From positions 1 to 14,344 of the forward strand of contig DASZJZ010000337.1 in the NCBI GenBank assembly GCA_035947555.1: a DNA stretch of 14,344 nucleotides, in the 5' to 3' direction. The number at the start of each line of letters is the position of its first letter. The first letter of the stretch is position 1. The DNA comes from JACVRW01 sp035947555. GTDB lineage: Bacteria > Actinomycetota > Thermoleophilia > Solirubrobacterales > Thermoleophilaceae. Positions 8,537-14,344 of this stretch are shown here, piece after piece. The translations under genes were made by a program, and so were the position numbers. Below the pieces are notes generated by a model. That model saw nothing but the letters and a program-made list of their open reading frames with translations, made no database searches and was not told the DNA's origin.

Positions 8537-9030
8537 CTGCGCAGCTCGGCGAAAGCCCGCCTCACGGTGAGCGGCGCCGTGCCGTGGATCATCAGATGGG
8601 TCCGGTGCTCGTCCAGCGGGTGGAGGGTGAGCTGTACCCGCTGGGTGCGGATCCACGCGGAGCGCACGAAGGTGAGGTTGTGGCGGTCGGTGGCGACCAG
8701 CCTGAACCCGTACCGACCCAGTCTCGGGGCGATCAGTCGCAGCGCCGCAGTCTCGACCTCCGCTATAGGACGATCGAACTCGATCGTCTCGCTGAAGTGC
8801 GCGTTGCCCGGTATCCAGGGGCGCTTGCCGCCCGGGGCCGCCGCTTCGCGTCGTGGAGCGTTTCCCGCCGGCAGGTCGCGCGTCAGGTCGGCGAGCTCGC
8901 CCATGGTGGTTGCGGCGTAGGCGCGCTCGACCCGGGCCGGGAGCTCCTCGAGGGTCAGACGGCCGGCGGCGCAGTGCTCCTTCAGCGCCGCCACCACGCG
9001 TTCGCGGTCCTCATCGGAGGCCCGTGCCAC
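8533..9030 (-). CDS. DUF1707 domain protein with uncharacterised C-terminal domain
   Basis: This is a roughly 165-residue soluble protein. Residues about 1-50 form a DUF1707 module: ASDEDRERVVAALKEH, then AAGRLTLEELPARVERAYAA and GELADLTRDLP. DUF1707 is common in actinobacteria and often sits in front of membrane or other domains; its role is unknown. After a Pro/Gly/Lys linker comes a domain of about 90 residues, from HFSETIEFDRPIAEVE to HGTAPLTVRRAFAELRS. It has alternating strand-like stretches and no membrane segment, and I do not recognise it. The start is a judgement: GTG 9030 begins just before the conserved RASD motif, as in relatives. TTG 9057 is possible, and GGAGGAG at 9046-9052 lies far upstream of the GTG (15 bases). 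It follows def by a few dozen bases and is probably co-transcribed. Confidence 0.7.
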   Translation of the reverse strand: MARASDEDRERVVAALKEHCAAGRLTLEELPARVERAYAATTMGELADLTRDLPAGNAPRREAAAPGGKRPWIPGNAHFSETIEFDRPIAEVETAALRLIAPRLGRYGFRLVATDRHNLTFVRSAWIRTQRVQLTLHPLDEHRTHLMIHGTAPLTVRRAFAELRS

Positions 9031-9065
9031 GCCACCGGCCGGACTCTCCTCCGGCAACGCTCCGC

Positions 9066-9668
9066 TCAGGCCGCTTCGCGAGACCGCTCGGCCTCGCGGA
9101 GCTCGCGCAGGGCGCGCTTGCGCTCGTCGCGGCTGGTGCGCTCCAGGATGAGGACCCCGTCCAGGTGGTCCATCTCGTGCTGGATCACGCGGGCCTCGAG
9201 TCCCGAAGCCTCCACCAGCCGCGGCTCGCCCTCCTCGTCCCGAGCGCGCACGCGTACGTGGACGGGTCGCTCCACGTCGACGGTGACGCCGGGGATGGAC
9301 AGGCAGCCCTCCTCGCCCGGCTCGATGTCCTGGCTCGTCCACTCGAGCTCGGGGTTGGCGAGCGCGATGACGGGCGCATCCGGTCCGATGCGATAGACGA
9401 GGAGCCGCTGGGAGATCCCCAGCTGTGGCGCGGCGAGGCCGACCCCGATGGCGTCGTTCATGATCGCGGCCATACGCCCGACCTGGCGGCGGAGGGACTC
9501 GTCGAAGCGGTCGACGGGAGTGGCGCGGGACTTCAGTACCGGGTCACCAAGCTTGCGGATGAAGGACATGGCGGCGGCCCGCCGCGCCTCGACCTCGGGG
9601 TCGAGCGGCGGCGGCTCCTGCGCCTCGAGCTCCTCCTCCGGTGGGGTGCGCTCCCTCTCCTGGGCCAT
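9066..9668 (-). CDS. def: Peptide deformylase
   Basis: Peptide deformylase removes the formyl group from the N-terminal methionine of new proteins. The three metalloenzyme motifs are intact: GVGLAAPQ (residues 75-82), EGCLS with metal ligand Cys122, and HEMDH with His164, catalytic Glu165 and His168. From ATG 9668 the protein is 200 residues. The first 33 are a Glu/Pro-rich charged tail before the typical start-like stretch MSFIRKLGDPVLKSRA, so a shorter form from ATG 9569 is conceivable. I prefer 9668 because a TAGACT box stands exactly eight bases upstream and the LDPEVEARRAAA lead-in looks conserved in character. No SD is seen. It lies downstream of priA on the same strand with a gap of about 130 bp, and precedes the DUF1707 gene. 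No fmt gene follows, unlike many genomes. Confidence 0.94.
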   Translation of the reverse strand: MAQERERTPPEEELEAQEPPPLDPEVEARRAAAMSFIRKLGDPVLKSRATPVDRFDESLRRQVGRMAAIMNDAIGVGLAAPQLGISQRLLVYRIGPDAPVIALANPELEWTSQDIEPGEEGCLSIPGVTVDVERPVHVRVRARDEEGEPRLVEASGLEARVIQHEMDHLDGVLILERTSRDERKRALRELREAERSREAA

Positions 9669-9676
9669 CCCGCGCG

Positions 9677-9682
9677 AGTCTA
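9677..9682 (-). promoter_or_regulatory. Putative -10 box (TAGACT) for def, leaderless start
   Basis: On the minus strand TAGACT is followed by eight bases (CGCGCGGG) and ATG 9668. This is the same spacing as for the ligase gene and priA. No -35 is evident. Confidence 0.42.
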
Positions 9683-9716
9683 GCGCCGGCGCAGCGCGCG
9701 CGGGAGCACTGGGAAG

Positions 9717-9771
9717 CGGCGCCGCGCGGACGGGCACTGCGAGGGCGCGGGATCACCGGGGCGCGGCGCCG
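9717..9771. repeat. 11-bp perfect inverted repeat in the priA-def gap
   Basis: CGGCGCCGCGC at 9717-9727 is repeated inverted at 9761-9771, enclosing 33 bases. It lies just after the priA stop (9799) and before the def promoter candidate in the direction of transcription. It could end or attenuate the priA transcript, or be a protein-binding site. In sequence this rich in G and C, chance is a real possibility. Confidence 0.4.
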
Positions 9772-9798
9772 TGCGCACCGCGGGCGCGGGGCGCGCGA

Positions 9799-12093
9799 TC
9801 ACTGCGGGTCCACGTCCACCGCGAATGCGACCGCTCCGTGGGCGCGGTCCGCCGCCACCGCCTCCACGGCATCTCGCACCGCGGCTATCGCCGGCTGCCG
9901 CTCGCGCGAGCGCACCACGAGCTGCGCCCTCACGCGCCCCTGGCGGCGGAACAGCGGCGCGGGGCCGAGCACGGGCACGCCGGCGGCCGCCACCCGCGCG
10001 CCGATCGCCTCGGCCGCAGCGTGCTCGGGGCCGAGGTCGGCCGCCGAGCACACGACGCGGATCAGGTGGCCGTAGGGCGGGTAGGCGAACACCTTGCGGC
10101 GGGGCAGCTCGCCGGCCAGGAAGCCGTCCGCGTCGTGCGCCGCCGCGTGGCGGAGGGCGCGCGCGTCCGGGTCCAGCGCCTGCACGATCACGCGACCGCC
10201 GCGCGCGCCTCGGCCGCTTCGGCCCGCCAGCTGCGCGACCAGCGCGAAGGTGCGCTCCTCGGCGCGGAAGTCCGGGAAGCGGAGGGTGGCGTCGGCGTCG
10301 AGCACCACGCCGAGCGTGACGTCCGGGAAGTCATGCCCCTTGGCCACCATCTGGGTGCCGACGAGCACGGCGGCGCCGGCCTCCTCGAAGCGGCGCAGCA
10401 CCGTGGCGATCCCGGCCGCGGCGGCCACGTCGGAGTCGAGCCGGAACACCGGGAGCGGCCGCACCAGCTCCTCGAGCTCGCGTTCGAGCTGCTCCGTGCC
10501 GGCGCCGTGGCGCGCCACCGACACGGAGCCGCAGTCCGGGCAGGCCGACGGCACGGCCTGTCGGTGACCGCAGTGGTGGCAGGCCATCTCGCCCGCGGCG
10601 CGGTGGAGCACGAGCGTGACGTCGCAGTGGGGGCACTCCCAGACCCGGCCGCAGAGGCGGCAGGATAGGAAGTTCGACCACCCGCGCCGGTTCAGGAGCA
10701 CGATGGCCTTCTCGCCGCGGCGGCGCACGCCGTCGAGCTCCTCGCGGGTGCGCTCGTGAAGCGGGCCGGCGGTGCCGGCCATGCCCACCACGTCCACCGG
10801 CGGAAGCGCGCGCCCGTCGACCCGCTCGCCCAAGACGATGCGCTCCGAGCGCACGACGCTCTCAGGCCGCGGCGTGGCGCTGCCGGCCACGAGCAGGGCG
10901 CCCTCGAGGGCGGCGCGACGCTCGGCGACCACCCGGGCGTCGTAGCGCGGGTCCCCCTCCTGCTTGTAGGAGCCGTCGTGCTCCTCGTCGATGACGATCA
11001 GGCCGAGGTCGGCCAGCGGTGCGAACACCGCCGAGCGGGGGCCGACGCACACCCGCGCCTCGCCGCGGCGAATCCGCCACCACTCGTCGTAGCGCTCGCG
11101 CGGGGAGAGGCGGGAGTGCATGACGGCGACGGCGTCGCCGAAGCGCTCGACGAAGCGGCCGGCGGTCTGCGGCGTGAGGGCGATCTCCGGCACCAGCACG
11201 ATCGCCGAGCGGCCGCGCTCGAGGGCGGCGGCGACGGCGCGGAGATAGACCTCCGTCTTGCCGGAGCCGGTGACGCCGTGCAGGAGGACCGGCCGCGCCG
11301 CGCGATCGCCGGACCGCTGCCGGAGGGCCGGCGCAGGGAGCGGGCCCGGGCCGGGCCCTCCGGGCAGGCGCGCCACGATCGCCTCGAGCGCCGCGCGCTG
11401 GGCCGGCGTGGGCTCCACGCCGTTCGAGCGAGCACCAACGGAGACGACGGAGGGCCGCCGCGCGGGCTCCGCCGCGCTCTCCAGGCGAACGAGCCCGCGC
11501 CGCTCGAGGCTTCGGAGCGTGGAGTGGTCCGCGCCCGCGCGCCGGGCGACGGCCGCGACTGTGGCCGGCCCCGCGGCGAGCGCCTCGAGCACGGCGGTCT
11601 GGCGCGAGCCCAGCCGGGCCATCGCGGGCGACGCGACCGCAGGCCCGCCCTCGCCGGCGCACGCCGCGCGACGCTCGGCGGTGAGCGCCGGCCCATCGAC
11701 GGCGAGCACTTCCAGCCCCTCCTCCGTCAACGCCGCCCGCAGCGACCGGCGCCGCCGCAGCGGCCGGCCTGCCCCGGTCCCCGTGCCCGGCGGCAGCACC
11801 AGCGCGAGGCCGCGGGCCGGTGTCGAGACGTACTCGTGCGCCACCCAAAGCCCCAGCCTCACCAGCGATTCCGGCACGTCCGCCTCCAGCGCCGCCACCG
11901 GCTGCACCAGGCGCTCGGCGGGCAGCTCGCTCCGCTCGGCCAGCTCCACCACCACTCCCAGCAGCCGCCGGCGCCCGAACGGCACCACCAGCATGCTCCC
12001 CACCCCCACGCCCGCGAGCGACCCCGCCAGCCGATAGTCGAACGGGCCGCGCAGGGCGCGGGCAGGGGTGAGCGGCTCGACCTTGGCGATCAC
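9799..12093 (-). CDS. priA: Primosomal protein N' (replication restart helicase PriA), helicase motifs intact
   Basis: PriA recognises stalled replication forks and reloads the replicative helicase. From GTG 12093 (protein beginning VIAKVEPLTPARA) the protein is 764 residues. The N-terminal 3'-DNA-binding domain is followed by a winged-helix-like region (about 155-225) and a Pro/Gly-rich linker. The helicase core has Walker A GVTGSGKT (273-280), VLVPEIALTPQ and a DEEH box (369-372). Eight cysteines in four CxxC pairs (478-521) bind two zinc ions in the family and split the core. GTQMVAKGHDFPDV follows. The upstream frame stays open past 12093 but is Arg/Ser-rich and lies over the divergent cyclase gene, so it is not used. 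TACGTT eight bases before GTG 12093 supports that start. Unlike mycobacterial PriA proteins, which lack recognisable helicase motifs, this one appears catalytically complete. Confidence 0.94.
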   Translation of the reverse strand: MIAKVEPLTPARALRGPFDYRLAGSLAGVGVGSMLVVPFGRRRLLGVVVELAERSELPAERLVQPVAALEADVPESLVRLGLWVAHEYVSTPARGLALVLPPGTGTGAGRPLRRRRSLRAALTEEGLEVLAVDGPALTAERRAACAGEGGPAVASPAMARLGSRQTAVLEALAAGPATVAAVARRAGADHSTLRSLERRGLVRLESAAEPARRPSVVSVGARSNGVEPTPAQRAALEAIVARLPGGPGPGPLPAPALRQRSGDRAARPVLLHGVTGSGKTEVYLRAVAAALERGRSAIVLVPEIALTPQTAGRFVERFGDAVAVMHSRLSPRERYDEWWRIRRGEARVCVGPRSAVFAPLADLGLIVIDEEHDGSYKQEGDPRYDARVVAERRAALEGALLVAGSATPRPESVVRSERIVLGERVDGRALPPVDVVGMAGTAGPLHERTREELDGVRRRGEKAIVLLNRRGWSNFLSCRLCGRVWECPHCDVTLVLHRAAGEMACHHCGHRQAVPSACPDCGSVSVARHGAGTEQLERELEELVRPLPVFRLDSDVAAAAGIATVLRRFEEAGAAVLVGTQMVAKGHDFPDVTLGVVLDADATLRFPDFRAEERTFALVAQLAGRSGRGARGGRVIVQALDPDARALRHAAAHDADGFLAGELPRRKVFAYPPYGHLIRVVCSAADLGPEHAAAEAIGARVAAAGVPVLGPAPLFRRQGRVRAQLVVRSRERQPAIAAVRDAVEAVAADRAHGAVAFAVDVDPQ

Positions 12094-12101
12094 GGCCCCC
12101 G

Positions 12102-12107
12102 AACGTA
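12102..12107 (-). promoter_or_regulatory. Putative -10 box (TACGTT) for priA, leaderless start
   Basis: On the minus strand TACGTT is followed by eight bases (CGGGGGCC) and GTG 12093, with no SD in between. It lies in the 58-bp divergent gap with the adenylate cyclase gene. Confidence 0.4.
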
Positions 12108-12151
12108 CGCGAGCGCCCGGACGGGCCGCCGCCGCCGCGATTTGTGACGAT

Positions 12152-13279
12152 GTGCCCGTGGCGACCGACTTCGAGGCGGAGGGACTGCTCGACGGGGCGG
12201 GCGACGAGCGGGCGCGGGAGGCCCGCCGCGAGCTGCTCAAGACGCTCGAGGACGCCGGCTGCTCGCTCGACGAGCTCCGCGAGGCGACTCGCCAGGGTCG
12301 GCTCGCGCTCCTCCCGATGGAGATGGTGCTGGCCGGCGAAGGCCCCCGCAAGCGCCAGGTCGACGTGGCCGAGGAGACCGGCCTGGACGTCGAGTTCCTG
12401 ACCGAGGCCCGGCGCGCCCTCGGCCTTCCCGCCGTGGACCCGGAGGACCCGGTCATCACGTCCGAGGAGGTCGAGCTGGCCCACGGCGCCGCCGCCCTGC
12501 TGGACGCCGGGATCGACCGCGAGGGCTTCCTCGAGGTCACTCGCGCGATGAGCCAGGCCATGGCCGCCGTGGCCGCGTCCCTCACGTCCACGATCGGCGG
12601 CGCCCTCCTCCGCCCGGGCGACACCGAGCGCGACCTCGGCCTCCGCTACGCCCAGACGCTGCGCGAGCTCGGCCCGCTCGCCGGGCCGGCCCTGACCCAG
12701 ATGCTCAACCTGCGCCTGCGCGACCAGATCCGCCAGGCCGTGGTCGGCCAGGCCGAGCTCGAGAGCGGGCGCCTCCCCGACGCCCAGCACGTGGCGGTCG
12801 GCTTCGTGGACATCGTCGGCTTCACGCGCCTCGGCGAGCAGGTCGAGCCCGACGAGCTCGGCGCGGTGGTGCGCGGCTTCGAGGAGATGGTCGAGGACGC
12901 GGTGCGGTCGCCGGTGCGGCTCGTGAAGACGATCGGCGACGCCGCCATGCTCGCCGCTCCCGAGGCGCCGCCCCTGATCGACACCATGCTGGAGCTCGTC
13001 GAGGGCTCGCGCGAGGACGACGACAGGCCGCTGCTGAGGGCCGGAATCGCCTCCGGCGAGGCGCTCCCGCGAGCCGGCGACCTCTACGGGCGTCCGGTCA
13101 ACCTGGCCTCCCGCCTGACTTCGTTCGCGCGGCGCGGATCGGTCGTCACGTCGAAGGAGGTGCACGACGCCGCACCCGACGGGTACGACTGGACGCAGGT
13201 CGGCAGCCGGCGCGTGAAGGGCGTTCGCGGCGAGGTCGAGGTCTACCGCGTGCGGTCCAACGACAAGTCGGCTGCTTAG
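12152..13279 (+). CDS. Class III adenylate cyclase with Rv1264-like regulatory domain
   Basis: This 375-residue cytosolic protein probably makes cAMP from ATP. The C-terminal cyclase domain (about 210-370) has all expected residues: metal ligands Asp220 (FVDIVGFT) and Asp263 (TIGDAAM), the adenine-selecting pair Lys259 and Asp310, and transition-state residues Asn317 and Arg321 (VNLASRL). One chain therefore carries a full set for a homodimer. The N-terminal region, with TLEDAGCSLDELREATRQG and RLALLPMEMVLAG, resembles the helical autoinhibitory, pH-responsive domain of mycobacterial Rv1264 (adenylate cyclase regulatory domain); no membrane helix is seen. The start is GTG 12152 (VPVATDF); GTG 12158 is also possible. 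There is no SD and no clean TANNNT box. The gene diverges from priA across 58 bp and ends 20 bases before the TetR gene. ATP specificity follows from residues; pH control is inferred. Confidence 0.9.
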   Translation: MPVATDFEAEGLLDGAGDERAREARRELLKTLEDAGCSLDELREATRQGRLALLPMEMVLAGEGPRKRQVDVAEETGLDVEFLTEARRALGLPAVDPEDPVITSEEVELAHGAAALLDAGIDREGFLEVTRAMSQAMAAVAASLTSTIGGALLRPGDTERDLGLRYAQTLRELGPLAGPALTQMLNLRLRDQIRQAVVGQAELESGRLPDAQHVAVGFVDIVGFTRLGEQVEPDELGAVVRGFEEMVEDAVRSPVRLVKTIGDAAMLAAPEAPPLIDTMLELVEGSREDDDRPLLRAGIASGEALPRAGDLYGRPVNLASRLTSFARRGSVVTSKEVHDAAPDGYDWTQVGSRRVKGVRGEVEVYRVRSNDKSAA

Positions 13280-13287
13280 AGCGACGC

Positions 13288-13293
13288 TAACCT
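13288..13293 (+). promoter_or_regulatory. Putative -10 box (TAACCT) for the TetR-family gene
   Basis: TAACCT ends six bases before GTG 13300, with no SD in between, in the 20-base gap after the cyclase stop. It could give a leaderless transcript, although read-through from the cyclase gene is also possible. Confidence 0.35.
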
Positions 13294-13299
13294 TGGGCG

Positions 13300-13866
13300 G
13301 TGCTCTCGGCCCGCGAGCGCATCCTCGACACTGCCTACGACCTGTTCAGCCGGCACGGGATCAGGGCGGTAGGCGTCGACCGGATCATTGCCACCTCCGG
13401 AGTGGCCAAGATGAGCCTGTACCGCCACTTCAACTCGAAGGAGGCTCTGGTCCTCGCGTTCCTGCAGGAGCGCGAGAGGCGCTGGACGATGGAGTGGCTC
13501 CACGCCGAGGTCATGCGGCGCGGCCACGACGGCCCCACCCGTCTGCTGGCCATCTTCGAGGTCTTCGACGAGTGGTTCCAGAAGACCGACTTCGAGGGCT
13601 GCTCGTTCATCAACGTCCTGCTCGAGTTCGGCGACCTCGAGCACCCGATCCGGCAGGCGAGCGGCCGGTACCTCGCCAACATCCGCGGTCTGGTGCGGGA
13701 GTTCGCCGAGGAAGCCGGCGTGGTCGACCCCGAGGACATGGCGTGCAAGTGGCACATCCTGATGAAGGGCTCGATCGTGGCCGCCGGCGAGGGCGACCGC
13801 AAGGCGGCCCGGCGCGCCCGGGAGATGGGCGAGCTGCTGCTGGAGCGCGAGCTCGCCCGGGCCTAG
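13300..13866 (+). CDS. TetR/AcrR-family transcriptional regulator
   Basis: This 188-residue protein has the N-terminal TetR helix-turn-helix: ARERILDTAYDLFSRHG (residues 4-20), then the DNA-binding helices around 24-44 with VDRIIATSGVAKMSLYRHF, followed by the conserved SKEALV. The C-terminal ligand-binding and dimer region (about 55-188) is helical, with Trp/Phe-rich segments (FDEWFQKTDFEGCSF) and no subfamily I can name, so ligand and targets are unknown. GTG 13300 is chosen because it begins directly before the conserved helix 1 and has TAACCT six bases upstream. It lies 20 bases after the adenylate cyclase gene on the same strand. Its stop overlaps that of convergent metK in a shared CTAG (13863-13866). 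No obvious palindromic operator is seen in the short upstream gap. Confidence 0.88.
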   Translation: MLSARERILDTAYDLFSRHGIRAVGVDRIIATSGVAKMSLYRHFNSKEALVLAFLQERERRWTMEWLHAEVMRRGHDGPTRLLAIFEVFDEWFQKTDFEGCSFINVLLEFGDLEHPIRQASGRYLANIRGLVREFAEEAGVVDPEDMACKWHILMKGSIVAAGEGDRKAARRAREMGELLLERELARA

Positions 13867-14344
13867 TAGGCGGGGGCGCCGCTCGGCTCGGCCAGCCCGG
13901 CCGCCTCGCGCAGCGTCTGGGCCTTGTCGGTCTTCTCCCAGGTGAAGTCGCGGTCCTCGCGGCCGAAGTGGCCGTAGGCCGCGGTCTTCCGGTAGATGGG
14001 CCGGTGCAGGTCGAGCTCCTTGCGGAAGGCGCCGGGCCGCAGGTCGAAGTGCTGGTCGATCAGGCCGGCGATCGTCGACTTCGAGACGCGCTCGGTGCCG
14101 AAGGTCTCCACCATGAGCGAGACCGGGTGCGCCACGCCGATCGCGTACGCCACCTGGATCTCGCACCGGTCGGCCAGGCCGGCCGCCACCACGTTCTTGG
14201 CGACGTAGCGCGCGGCGTACGCGGCCGAGCGGTCCACTTTGGAGGGGTCCTTGCCTGAGAACGCGCCGCCGCCGTGGCGGGCCATGCCGCCGTAGGTGTC
14301 GATGATGATCTTCCGCCCGGTCAGCCCGCAGTCGCCCATCGGGC
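13863..14344 (-). CDS. metK: S-adenosylmethionine synthetase, C-terminal part (5' end outside window)
   Basis: Methionine adenosyltransferase makes S-adenosylmethionine from methionine and ATP. The C-terminal 159 residues are present. They start with the PMGDCGLTGRKIIIDTYGG block and contain the glycine-rich signature GGGAFSGKD, DRSAAYAARYVAKNVVAAGL, CEIQVAYAIGVAHPVS and the terminal HFGREDRDFTWEKTDKA, all characteristic of bacterial MetK. The frame is open through the window edge, so the methionine at 14339 is internal and the N-terminal catalytic regions lie beyond. The stop shares CTAG with the convergent TetR gene, leaving no intergenic terminator. Any SAM-responsive leader would be outside the window. 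Confidence 0.95.
   Translation of the reverse strand, partial: PMGDCGLTGRKIIIDTYGGMARHGGGAFSGKDPSKVDRSAAYAARYVAKNVVAAGLADRCEIQVAYAIGVAHPVSLMVETFGTERVSKSTIAGLIDQHFDLRPGAFRKELDLHRPIYRKTAAYGHFGREDRDFTWEKTDKAQTLREAAGLAEPSGAPAY

Noticed and set aside
12094..12624. Long N-terminal extension of PriA to 12624
   Set aside because: The added residues are Ser/Arg-rich shadow of the cyclase gene; PriA similarity starts at VIAKVEPLTPARA (GTG 12093).
10862..13165. Long minus-strand frame over the priA N-terminal region and the adenylate cyclase gene
   Set aside because: It crosses two genes with intact catalytic motifs and yields a composition-biased product without domain features.

Overview
The window is very GC-rich, gene-dense bacterial DNA with ordinary chromosomal housekeeping and central-metabolism genes on both strands. 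The family mix suggests a high-GC actinobacterium, possibly an early-branching class such as Thermoleophilia: an actinobacterial-type family-2 glutamate-cysteine ligase, a DUF1707 protein, a class III adenylate cyclase resembling mycobacterial Rv1264, many GTG starts and few Shine-Dalgarno (SD) sites. This placement is inference. I see no rRNA, tRNA, CRISPR array, insertion sequence, phage gene or sign of recent transfer.

Layout. 1-1537 (+): the 3' part of glcF (glycolate oxidase Fe-S subunit) overlaps a D-3-hydroxybutyrate dehydrogenase. 1544-3079 (-): an 11-helix Nramp-related transporter lacking the classical metal motifs; its start lies inside a strongly foldable element (3060-3152). 3153-3375 is mostly non-coding. 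3376-3699 (+): a small membrane-anchored protein of unknown function with a duplicated PQEGA motif. A strong hairpin (3749-3775) separates it from a family-2 glutamate-cysteine ligase (3792-5270, -). That gene diverges from ettA (5298-6953, +) across only 27 bp; ettA overlaps aceB (malate synthase A, 6950-8536, +). Next, on the minus strand and transcribed right to left, come priA (12093-9799), def (9668-9066) and a DUF1707 gene (9030-8533). priA diverges from an adenylate cyclase gene (12152-13279, +), which is followed by a TetR-family regulator (13300-13866, +). The 3' part of metK enters from the right edge (-).

How the genes fit together. GlcF yields glyoxylate and AceB condenses glyoxylate with acetyl-CoA, so two steps of two-carbon metabolism are present, though not in one operon. 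The hydroxybutyrate dehydrogenase could feed acetyl-CoA into the same step. priA, def and metK are core functions, and ettA couples translation to energy state. The adenylate cyclase has every catalytic residue and a pH-sensor-like N-terminal domain.

No obviously new multi-gene system is present. The most interesting signals are regulatory: a recurring TANNNT box 6-9 bases before SD-less start codons, including two overlapping face-to-face boxes between the ligase gene and ettA; a three-way-junction RNA candidate with two alternative pairings over the transporter ribosome-binding region; and two convergent gene pairs whose stop codons share a CTAG palindrome.
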